Shown: in pieces, positions 56,240 to 64,000 of the stretch
Layout: the number at the start of each line of letters is the position of its first letter
How positions within the stretch are numbered: position 1 is the first letter of the stretch
Assembly (NCBI GenBank): GCA_963978545.1
Contig: OZ021730.1
Span: 7,323,796-7,387,795, forward strand
From: Linyphia triangularis
Taxonomy: Eukaryota; Arthropoda; Arachnida; Araneae; Linyphiidae
Length of the DNA: 64,000 nucleotides
Direction of reading: 5' to 3'
Notes under the pieces: generated by a model
The model's input: the letters and a program-made list of their open reading frames with translations, nothing else
Databases searched by the model: none
What the model was told of the DNA's origin: nothing
Translations under genes and position numbers: made by a program

Positions 56240-56905
56240 AAGTGAACCAGAGCGTCGACGGAACCCTTCTCAGACCGGACCTTGTGATCGTCTCCGGCAA
56301 ACAGGCCATGATTCTGGACGTCGCTGTGCCGTTCGAAAACGGTCCAGCACAGTTTGCCCGCGTCCGAGAGGAAAAGCGAAATAAGTATGCTGCAACTGCT
56401 GAGTTCATTCTCCATAGCCTCAACTTGGACTCAGTGGAAGTAGACGCAATCATCGTTGGTTCACTCGGCGCCTGGGACCCTTCCAATGACCGCCTCATCA
56501 AAAGGTTCCTCAACAAGAATTTCGCCAAAAAATTGAGGAAGATCTGCGTTAGCGAGGCGATTCGGGGATCATGCGATTTATATGAAGCATGTAACCGGTC
56601 GCCTCCCAGCTGTGCGTACTGCCGGGGAACCCTCCGCGTCTCAAGCTCTCAACCCGCAGGACTACTCCCAAGGCTCTCAAGGATCTCAACAACACTCTTC
56701 CCAGAACACCCAGGACAACACCTGAAACCGGCAACACCTGGACAATCATGAACATTCCAATATCAGACCAAGACATCACCGTGATCTTACACGAAACCAG
56801 AACACACTCTAAGTACGCAAACATCAAGATCAAATAGCCTGTCAGAGTGGGGAATTGTCCCAAGCTCGGCAATCTATATGTTAATCATCGTAAAAAATCT
56901 AAGTT
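56240..56905 (+). pseudogene. R2-like non-LTR element, C-terminal endonuclease end and 3' tail
   Basis: The frame open from about 56242 has NQSVDGTLLRPDLVIVSGKQ and ILDVAVPFEN, the restriction-type (PD-D/ExK) endonuclease region of R2-type elements, then GAWDPSNDRLIKRF. The stop is near 56751 and about 150 bases of 3' untranslated sequence follow. The reverse transcriptase that should precede it is missing. It is fused to LINE D at 56239/56240 without a visible duplication. Confidence 0.85.
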
Positions 56906-57847
56906 TTTCATCATAGTTTATGTAAATGGGGGAGACTGGCCCCCATGTATTAGCGCCGCGCCCATGTACAACGTCTGTAAAAAACTTTTTCTTGGAATCT
57001 AATAAATGTAGGTGGCTGTCGGACGCTGAGCTGGTAAGTGCAAATTTTAATTACCGTATGGTATTAATTACTCTCCCTCCCAACTAGCATCTTTCTCTAA
57101 TCTCTTTCCCTTAATTGCTCTTCTTAATGGTTTAATTTTGGACATTTTTGTCAATTCTCTAAACCCTTGACCTAAACATTCGGTAATAAAAAATCTGTTC
57201 TTATCAGCTTGATTAATTATTTTTTAATTGCAGAATTACGCGCGAAGCTGACGACTACATTTTGATCTGGAGCTTACTGGTTTGGAACCTACCACCCATA
57301 GAGGATTCTTCCAAAGGTTCCTTCTGCTTTCTTCACTTGCTGCCTGCTTTCTTCACTTGCTGCCTGCTGACGACAGAAGACGACCAGGAGGTATTCCAGT
57401 GACGTCACCGGTTGCTGAGGGGGCTATTCCTTGCCCCCACCCATGCTAGGCCAGGCCTGGTCTTCCCCTTGACCAGGCTTGGTCCACTGTGACGTCACTG
57501 AGCAGCCCTACGTCAGCAGTGTGCCTTCTTCACTCATCCAAGGCTCCCATCATCAGTGTTGTGTAGTGAAGTGTTGTGCTAGTGCCTGTGTCTTCCTCTG
57601 TGTTGTGTGTGTTCCAGCGTTGCCTAACCACCAGTTATTTTTTCGTGTGTGTTTTTCCATGTTAGGCTAATATAATTCGAGGTGAGGTCCCGGCGTTGTC
57701 ACGTTATGGTGAGTCTTTGATTTAATTTTCTCTCTCACAGTGGAATCTTATATATGTATATAGTGTATATTACTTATATTATACAATGTTTACATGTCGT
57801 GTGGGCGTACATGACGTGTTACATGTCGTACATGGGGAAAACCAAAA
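56906..57847. other. No gene seen; GC-richer promoter-like DNA
   Basis: No sizeable frame. Notable: hairpin GGGGG-agactgg-CCCCC at about 56927-56943, a 20-bp tandem repeat TGCTTTCTTCACTTGCTGCC at 57325-57364, two CRE palindromes (57399-57408 and 57490-57497) and an 8-bp foldback GCCTGGTC/GACCAGGC (57455-57478). It may be the 5' region of the R2-like element that follows. Confidence 0.5.
57399..57497. promoter_or_regulatory. Paired CRE/ATF-type palindromes
   Basis: GTGACGTCAC at 57399-57408 and TGACGTCA at 57490-57497, 83 bases apart, both perfect matches to the CREB/ATF site. Their spacing around a CCAGGCCTGG-rich foldback suggests a promoter. The transcript it would drive is not identified. 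Confidence 0.45.
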
Positions 57848-58608
57848 TTGCCACTGAAAAAAAGCCCAGCTGACGTGGTGGAGCCCCATTTCAACAACAT
57901 CTTCTCGAAAAGGAGGTTTGACTCGTCCATCTTCACACACAACCCCAACAACCCTGCCCAGGTGGATCTCAGCCCCTTCTCCCCAGTTGAGGTCAAGGCC
58001 CGCCTCAACAAATTTGAGAACTCTGCCCCGGGTCCGGACAGACTGACTTATCAGCACCTGAAATCGGTTGACCCGAGTTGTGCCACTCTTACTCTGCTTT
58101 TAAACATGTGTCTCTCTGCAAAGAAAATTCCTTCGTCATGGAAAACATCTCGATCAATTTTAATCCATAAAAAAGGAAACCGAAATGACATTCAAAATTG
58201 GAGACCAATCTCACTATGTTGTACCATGTACAAACTGTTTACGGGCCTCTTAACATCAAGAATTTCGACCTGGATCGCGTTCAATAATACCCTGTCTCAC
58301 ACACAAAAGGGGTTCCTCCCCTATGACGGGGTTTTCGAACACCGGTACATTGTTGAACAGAAAATCCTTGAGGCCAAACGAAACCACACAGACGTCTTTA
58401 TCGCCCAAATCGATTTGACCAATGCGTTTGGTTCCGTCCCACATCTGGCAATTTTGGAGGCCTTGCGTGCAGCTGGTGCAGGCGAAGATTTCATAGAGAT
58501 TGTGGCCTCCCTTTACGACAACACATCCACAGAATTTATCTGTGGGGATGGCCTCACCTCTCCAATTCCCATCAATGCAGGCGTGCGCCAAGGTTGCCCT
58601 ATAAGTGG
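57848..58608 (+). pseudogene. R2-like reverse transcriptase fragment
   Basis: Open frame with SAPGPDRLTYQHLK, WRPISLCCTMYKLFTGLLTSR, KGFLPYDGVFEHRYIVEQ, IDLTNAFGSVPH (first catalytic Asp) and AGVRQGCPISG. It is interrupted at about 58608 by LINE F before the YADD-type motif. These motifs are typical of R2/NeSL-type elements. With the piece at 56240 it shows that this class is present twice, but neither copy is complete. Confidence 0.88.
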
Positions 58609-58820
58609 GTTGTTTGTTTGTTTGTGGTTTTATGGCGCAAAGGCAGCACTAGGGCCATGCTGCGCCAAACAAACGATAAAAGAGACAATGATGGAGGATG
58701 AATTATAAATATATGAAAAGGGTGAGATGCGATATAAAAGAATTAAAATACATTAAAAGCTCATTTTAAAAATTATGAAAAAGTTTATCAAAGTTTAAAA
58801 AATAGATATGATTATAAACA

Positions 58821-61800
58821 TTAGATATGATTTAAAAACCCGATTACTCTAAGAAATGCAAAAAGATTTGGATGGGGGTTTTCCCCAACCAAATCCTGTA
58901 GGTTTAAAACTGTGCTTTTAAAAAATTGAAGACGATGAGAATAAAATTTTGGACATGAAATTAAAATATGGTGCACAGTAATATCGCAACGACAAACATC
59001 ACAAATGGGCGGATCTTCTCCCAGTAACAGATGTCGATGCGTGAATCGGGTGTGACCAATGCGCAGACGAGTCAGTTTGACATCTGTCCGACGCATTGGA
59101 TTTACTGGCCACATATGAAGATGGTTTTTAATGGTATGAAGTTTGTTGCTAGTTTGCAAATCCCATGCTTCTTGACGCAAAGAAAAAATAAACTTATGAA
59201 TATGTGATTTTATGTCTTGGTAGGGGACTGGCTGCTGAAACGGGATTGACGCCGCTTTAGCAGCAGAGTCCGCTAATTCATTTCCTGAAATCCCCACATG
59301 ACTAGGTACCCAGCAAAACAAAATAACAAAACCTTTCCTCTCAAGTTTGTGTAACAGAGATAATATGTCAGGAGCTATTGGATGACATATGTTGTTAAAG
59401 TGCTCCAGGCTTGTTAAGGCACATAAACTGTCGCTGTATACACAAAATTTGCGATGGGAGCACAAAGAAATGTGCAGCAGAGCACAAAAAATTGCAACCA
59501 TCTCAGAAGTAAAAACCGAGCAGGATTTATGAAGCGTGAAACTGACTGTGGATGTGTCAGACACAACACCACAGCCAACACGTTCACCTGCTTTAGATCC
59601 ATCAGTATAGACTGCATGATATTCACTATACTGAGATCGGTGTAAACAAAAGATCTTCTGTAAAATTTCTGGGGCAGTGTCTGCTTTGTAATGCATCGCA
59701 AATGGATTTAAAAACTGAAATGATGGAATATCCCATGGAGGAAAGATCTGAGAATTAGCCAGCTGGATATCTAGGTCACTTAGAGCTGCATCCGACAGAA
59801 CAGATTGAGCTCTTTCAGAAAATGGGCGAATGCTAGATGGACGTGCATTATATAGCCTACCAAGATATGCGTCAAGACTCAAATTCCGTAAAGGATGACA
59901 AGGATCAGATTTTATTCTACAGTAGTAGTTAGCGCTTAACTTTTTACGTCTAAGGTCAAGTGGGAGTTGACAACACTCTGTTAACAGACTATCAATGGGT
60001 GAGGTGCGAAATGCACCTAAACAAATACGGGCAGCAGTATGGTGGACGGTATCCAATCTGCGCAGAAGAGATGCTCCTGCAGAACCATACGCAACGCATC
60101 CGTAGTCGATGCGAGATAAGATAACTGAATTGTAAATACGCAGCAAAGAAGTGCGATCAGCACCCCAAGATGTATTTGAGAGTACCTTGAGGATATTAAG
60201 CGATTTCTCGCACTTCTTGCGCAAGTATAAAATATGTGGGAGAAAATTCATCTTGTTGTCGAAAATGACTCCCAGATACCTTATCTGGTTGACAACAGGG
60301 ATGGGCGTGTTGCGTATATGGATTTCAGGGTCAGGGTGAAGACCCCTCCTCCTACAGAAATGGACACAACTGCTTTTAGATGGTGATAGTTTATGGCCGT
60401 TTTGTTCACACCATTCTATAAGTCTGTTAACAGCAGTTTGTAATTGACGTTCAATTAAGCGCATGTTTGATCCTTGGCATGAGATTTGCAAATCATCAAC
60501 ATACAAAGTTCCATGAACAAAGGGTGGAAGGACATGAAGTATGTTACTGATATGAAGATTAAAAAGGGTGACACTTAAAACACAACCTTGAGGAACTCCC
60601 TCAGATTGGTTAAAATAATTAGAAAATGAAGCTCCAATGCGAACTCTAAAAACACGAGATGATAAAAAATTTTGAATAAAAAGGGGCAGATTACCCCTAA
60701 AACCAAAATTAAATAGAGTTTGCAGGATACCATATCGCCACGTATGATCATACGCCTTCTCAATGTCGAAAAAGATTGAAACTAGATGATTCCTTTGCAC
60801 AAAGGCATTGCGGACATCTGTTTCTAGTTTCACGATGTTATCAAGAGTGGACCGTCCTCGTCGGAACCCACTCTGGAAAGGTGAAATGCATTTATCTTTT
60901 TCTAACATGTAAGAGAGTCGGGCATTTACAATACGTTCAAAGGTCTTACAAAGGCAGCTCGTTAAGGCTATCGGTCGATAGTTTAGAGGATCCTTAGAAT
61001 CCTTTCCAGGTTTCAGAATGGGGATTACAGTAGCTTCCCGCCACAAGGTAGGAAAGATGTTCTCCTTCCAGATTCTATTAAAGAGAAAAAGGATGTTAAA
61101 AAGAGAATCTGGACTTAAATGGCGAAGCATTTGGTAACTGATCCCATCTGGACCTGGACTGGTGTCATGTGCTTTAGATAAAGCACTCTTCAATTCGTAC
61201 ATCTTAAGGTCACAGTTGTAGGAATATTCAATATTGCTTTTGAAATTAATTCCAGTCCGTTCAGCACGATTATTAGTCACAAGAAAAGCAGGACTATAAG
61301 AATCGGAACTGGATACACTTTCAAAAGTTTCACCGATAATGTTAGCAATATCCTCAGGGGATGAGAACACAGCAGCTCCGGTTTGAAGTATCGGGCAAGA
61401 ATATTCCGGATACAAACCGTTGGCTGCTCTAACCTTCTTCCACAACTGCTTGCTTGATGTTTTAGATGTAATTGAAGAGACATAACTTATCCAAGAATCC
61501 TTTTGACTCTGACGTCTAACTCTACGAGCAAATGCCTTAGCCTTTTTAAAGGCGATAAGGTTTCCTGTAGTTGGGTATCTGCGGAAGATACCCCATAGCT
61601 TCTTTTGTTTCTTGTATGCAGACTGACAGTCTGCATTCCAGTATGATTTACAGTGCCGCAGTGTTCTAGGTGATGTCTTAGGAATCGAGGAGTCAGCAGC
61701 ATTTAAAATTGCTTCAGTGACATTTTGGACAGCAGTATCAACATCCTGACTGTCCACCATTGTTCCTGTTATAACAGCCAACTCAGTATATTTATCCCAA

Positions 61801-62501
61801 TTCGCCCTATGGTATTTATATGTAGGTAGACGGCTGTTCACACTACTTCTACCATTATGGGAAATGAGAATAGGGAAGTGATCACTGTTATGTAGATCAC
61901 TTCCAACAGCAAAATTCAAGTATGGCAAAAGTATAGGGGAACAAATGGCTAAGTCAAGTGAATGGAATGTTCTAGTGGGTTCATGAAAATAGGTTTTCTC
62001 CTCATTATTCAGGAGAGAGAGACAGTGATCAGATAACAACTTTTCAATCTGTCTCCCACGAGGGTTCGTATTATCATTACCCCACATAGTACTGTGTCCA
62101 TTTAGGTCACCAAGCAATAGAAATGGAGCTGGAAGCTGGTCTATCAAGTCATTCAGCTCCTCTTGACAGATGATAGCATGTGGCGGTAAGTATAGGCAAC
62201 AGACTGTGAGAAGGGACTGTATATGAAGTCTCGCAGCCACAGCCTGTAGAGATGTGCGTAGTGTGAGTACAGTGCTGGGGTAATCATGAGAAATAAAAAG
62301 ACATACTCCTCCAGACACTGTATTACCACGGGCAACATCTTTCCTAATACAACTATACCTACGGATCTTAGATGTACAAGAATCCTTCAAGAAAGTTTCT
62401 TGAAGTGCCAAACATGCTGGATGATAAAGTGAAATTATGTTTTTCACATCATCCTTCCTAGACCTAAAACCGCGACAGTTCCAAGAAACAAAAGAAGCCA
62501 T
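58821..62501 (-). CDS. LINE F ORF2, endonuclease-RT-RNase H polyprotein, 1226 aa
   Basis: Uninterrupted from ATG 62499-62501 to the stop at 58821. Endonuclease: SWNCRG with Asn-8 retained, ALQETFLK, LLGDLNGHS, SDHFPIL. RT: FQSGFRRGRSTLDN, FFDIEKAYDHTW, EGVPQGCVLS, YVDDLQ. RNase H: YTDGSKAGERVGCG, the Glu of SEMVAI, YSDSLCA, WVPSHVGISGNELAD. C-terminal CDVCRCDI...HHILISC motif, ending FLNHI. All catalytic residues I can place are present, unlike LINE G, which has Asp in place of the endonuclease Asn. One residue longer than LINE G ORF2. Confidence 0.96.
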   Translation of the reverse strand: MASFVSWNCRGFRSRKDDVKNIISLYHPACLALQETFLKDSCTSKIRRYSCIRKDVARGNTVSGGVCLFISHDYPSTVLTLRTSLQAVAARLHIQSLLTVCCLYLPPHAIICQEELNDLIDQLPAPFLLLGDLNGHSTMWGNDNTNPRGRQIEKLLSDHCLSLLNNEEKTYFHEPTRTFHSLDLAICSPILLPYLNFAVGSDLHNSDHFPILISHNGRSSVNSRLPTYKYHRANWDKYTELAVITGTMVDSQDVDTAVQNVTEAILNAADSSIPKTSPRTLRHCKSYWNADCQSAYKKQKKLWGIFRRYPTTGNLIAFKKAKAFARRVRRQSQKDSWISYVSSITSKTSSKQLWKKVRAANGLYPEYSCPILQTGAAVFSSPEDIANIIGETFESVSSSDSYSPAFLVTNNRAERTGINFKSNIEYSYNCDLKMYELKSALSKAHDTSPGPDGISYQMLRHLSPDSLFNILFLFNRIWKENIFPTLWREATVIPILKPGKDSKDPLNYRPIALTSCLCKTFERIVNARLSYMLEKDKCISPFQSGFRRGRSTLDNIVKLETDVRNAFVQRNHLVSIFFDIEKAYDHTWRYGILQTLFNFGFRGNLPLFIQNFLSSRVFRVRIGASFSNYFNQSEGVPQGCVLSVTLFNLHISNILHVLPPFVHGTLYVDDLQISCQGSNMRLIERQLQTAVNRLIEWCEQNGHKLSPSKSSCVHFCRRRGLHPDPEIHIRNTPIPVVNQIRYLGVIFDNKMNFLPHILYLRKKCEKSLNILKVLSNTSWGADRTSLLRIYNSVILSRIDYGCVAYGSAGASLLRRLDTVHHTAARICLGAFRTSPIDSLLTECCQLPLDLRRKKLSANYYCRIKSDPCHPLRNLSLDAYLGRLYNARPSSIRPFSERAQSVLSDAALSDLDIQLANSQIFPPWDIPSFQFLNPFAMHYKADTAPEILQKIFCLHRSQYSEYHAVYTDGSKAGERVGCGVVSDTSTVSFTLHKSCSVFTSEMVAIFCALLHISLCSHRKFCVYSDSLCALTSLEHFNNICHPIAPDILSLLHKLERKGFVILFCWVPSHVGISGNELADSAAKAASIPFQQPVPYQDIKSHIHKFIFSLRQEAWDLQTSNKLHTIKNHLHMWPVNPMRRTDVKLTRLRIGHTRFTHRHLLLGEDPPICDVCRCDITVHHILISCPKFYSHRLQFFKSTVLNLQDLVGENPHPNLFAFLRVIGFLNHI

Positions 62502-63661
62502 TAACTATTTACAGATATGTTGAAAGTGGGGTCAGGATCTTCAAAACACTCCTCATCATCAGATGGGTAAAGTCTTACCTCATCCGAGTCATTATGTGAA
62601 TCGAGGATACTAAAAGGATTGGCAAGTTTCCCTCTAGGAACGCCAACCTTTGCTGACTTCAATTTAATTGCCTGAAGTGCCTTTGACTTTGCAAGTGATT
62701 TTTTAAGAAGAATCGGTTTTTTGGAACTTTCCGAAGAAGATGGTCGTGATGGTAATTTGGACTGTGACAAGCTACGTGGGGGTAATCTGGTATGTGACAA
62801 GCTAAGTATGTCAGTTTGAGTACTTTGACTGCATACTGACTTTTTGCAAGCAGCAGCATATACCACGCCCACACGTGGAGTCCGAGCTTCTACCTGTTTT
62901 TTCGCCTCAAAGTATGACACATTCTGATTGGCACGTATAGTCTGGATTTCTTTCTCCATCACAAACTGCGGACATTTGCGGGAGAAAGATGGGTGTGAGC
63001 CTTCACAATTCACACACTTTTCAAGAGCAGTGCAATCAGAACTACCATGCCCAGTTCCTGCACAACGTGCACATATTTCAATTTTCCCGCGGCAAGCCGT
63101 TTGGGAATGTCCATATCTCTGGCACTTAAAGCAGCGAAGTGGGTTAGGTATGTATGGTCGAATTTTACAGTTCAGGTACCCGGCTTTCACGTGTGTTGGT
63201 AAAGTTGGCCTGTCAAAAGTCAGTATAAGATGTTTGGTTGGAATTATATTCCCATCTTTCCGTATTGTTATACGTTTAACAGCTGAAACTAGCTGGTCAC
63301 ACAAATGATCCAAAATCTCTTCCTCAGTAGTATGGTAGAGATCAGATTCAGATATTACCCCACGAGATTTATTAAGTGATGCATGTGCAGTCACAGTCAC
63401 TGGGAAAGTCCCAAAAGCTTTCATCTTCAAAATACTATCGACTTGGTTGGCGTTCTGAACTTCAACTAATAAGTCGCCAGACCTCAGTTTCTTAACAGTG
63501 GCAACATCTCCAACGAACGACTTTAATGTCTTTTCAATCAAGAAGGGAGATACCTTCTCAAATGATCCCTCTTCCCTTTTAACGATATAATATTTTGCAA
63601 TCAGATCAAGACTTTGTTGCTCCCCACGAGGGGGAGAAGAAAAAGAAGTTTTATGAGCCAT
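62501..63661 (-). CDS. LINE F ORF1, zinc-knuckle nucleic-acid-binding protein, 386 aa
   Basis: ATG at 63659-63661 (MAHKTSFSSPP), matching the start of LINE G ORF1. Knuckles: CFKCQRYGHSQTAC, CARCAGTGHGSSDC and CVNCEGSHPSFSRKC. A short duplication (SLSHTRLPPRS then SLSQSKLPSRPS) lengthens the linker after the knuckles. Basic KKSLAKSKALQAIKLKSAK and acidic YPSDDEE tail. TAATG overlap with ORF2. Confidence 0.95.
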   Translation of the reverse strand: MAHKTSFSSPPRGEQQSLDLIAKYYIVKREEGSFEKVSPFLIEKTLKSFVGDVATVKKLRSGDLLVEVQNANQVDSILKMKAFGTFPVTVTAHASLNKSRGVISESDLYHTTEEEILDHLCDQLVSAVKRITIRKDGNIIPTKHLILTFDRPTLPTHVKAGYLNCKIRPYIPNPLRCFKCQRYGHSQTACRGKIEICARCAGTGHGSSDCTALEKCVNCEGSHPSFSRKCPQFVMEKEIQTIRANQNVSYFEAKKQVEARTPRVGVVYAAACKKSVCSQSTQTDILSLSHTRLPPRSLSQSKLPSRPSSSESSKKPILLKKSLAKSKALQAIKLKSAKVGVPRGKLANPFSILDSHNDSDEVRLYPSDDEECFEDPDPTFNISVNS

Positions 63662-64000
63662 AAAATAAAAGAAATAAAATTCGGGCACTGGTGTCCCACC
63701 CTCCATGGAGTCCACGATATCGGGGATAGAGCATCCCGGCAAGCAACAAAAATCATAAAAGCAAACAAAATATGAACAGAACTGTTACGCACGGAATGAC
63801 CCTACCGGGTTAACCAGTGCCTATACGCAAACAGCCCATCCCTGAAGAAGCCTCCACCCTTTACGAGATTCCCAGAAAATGGACTGATCACTTGATCCCT
63901 AGCCGCCGACGAAGTCGGACGACCAGCCGATTGATACACACGGGACCAATGTGTACCTCCCGTTTATCTGAAGCAAGGGCCAAAGTAGTGTATTGGGACA
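63662..64000 (-). other. LINE F 5' untranslated region, cut by window end
   Basis: Matches the leaders of LINEs J, C, E and A, including the block with GACGAAGTCGGACGACCAGC near 63908. The expected CCCCTCAGGGG terminus is outside the window. Confidence 0.85.

Larger units (their letters stand above)
58609..64000 (-). mobile_element. LINE F: both ORFs intact, 5' end beyond the window
   Basis: Inserted in the R2-like RT. 3' tail CAAACAAACAAC (minus strand) at 58609-58625, hairpin 58634-58666, ORF2 58821-62501, ORF1 62501-63661, 5' leader to the window end. The leader matches 11270-11690 of LINE J, so about 300 more bases would reach the 5' terminus. It is the best candidate in the window for a recently active copy. 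Confidence 0.94.

Noticed and set aside
1..64000. CRISPR arrays, bacterial operons or riboswitches
   Set aside because: Nothing of the kind is present; introns and retroelements show animal nuclear DNA.

Overview
The window is animal nuclear DNA packed with transposable elements. It is AT-rich, has GT-AG introns, and carries RNase H-bearing Jockey/I-type LINEs, BEL/Pao, Gypsy, R2-like, piggyBac, hAT and Polinton/adintovirus-type DNA polymerase B remnants. This mix fits an arthropod, most likely an arachnid such as a spider; that assignment is inference from gene families. Only two loci resemble ordinary intron-containing genes: a five-exon Myb/SANT-like gene (704-4726, minus) and a three-exon gene (37992-39817, plus) that stands head to head with a decayed, intron-containing DNA polymerase B gene (34612-37816, minus).

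Layout. 1-4950: Myb/SANT-like gene and an upstream inverted repeat. 4993-8826: a LINE scrap, then a minus-strand BEL/Pao remnant (3' LTR, integrase, RNase H, part of RT) hit by a short LINE and by a tRNA-derived SINE, each with a 13-bp target duplication. 8816-13141: three truncated LINE pieces. 13142-33556: a Gypsy fragment split by LINE A (minus). LINE A holds LINE G and LINE H (both plus), and LINE H holds LINE I (plus). Every step of this nest has its target-site duplication. 33557-34611: SINE tail, CRE-like palindromes and a 172-bp tandem duplication. 34612-39817: DNA polymerase B pseudogene and its divergent neighbour. 40102-47051: LINE C (minus), carrying a complete piggyBac footprint whose catalytic core is deleted. 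47052-50236: LINE E and LINE D pieces (minus). 50237-55682: a DDE-type transposon, itself hit by a 2.06-kb hAT-like element, and flanked by a 126-bp direct repeat of LINE sequence. 55683-58608: more LINE D, then two R2-like fragments. 58609-64000: LINE F (minus), intact in both ORFs but cut by the window end before its 5' end.

How it works together. The LINEs encode ORF1 (three CCHC zinc knuckles, RNA binding) and ORF2 (AP-type endonuclease, reverse transcriptase, RNase H, C-terminal Cys/His motif). In the main family the two frames overlap by one base (TAATG). Their 3' ends carry a GGCGCA/TGCGCC hairpin followed by a short CAAA or CCAA repeat. The SINE ends in a very similar hairpin, so it probably borrows the LINE enzymes. 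LINEs F and G have both ORFs open. LINE A keeps exact frame once its insertions are discounted, which shows the insertions are recent relative to ORF decay.
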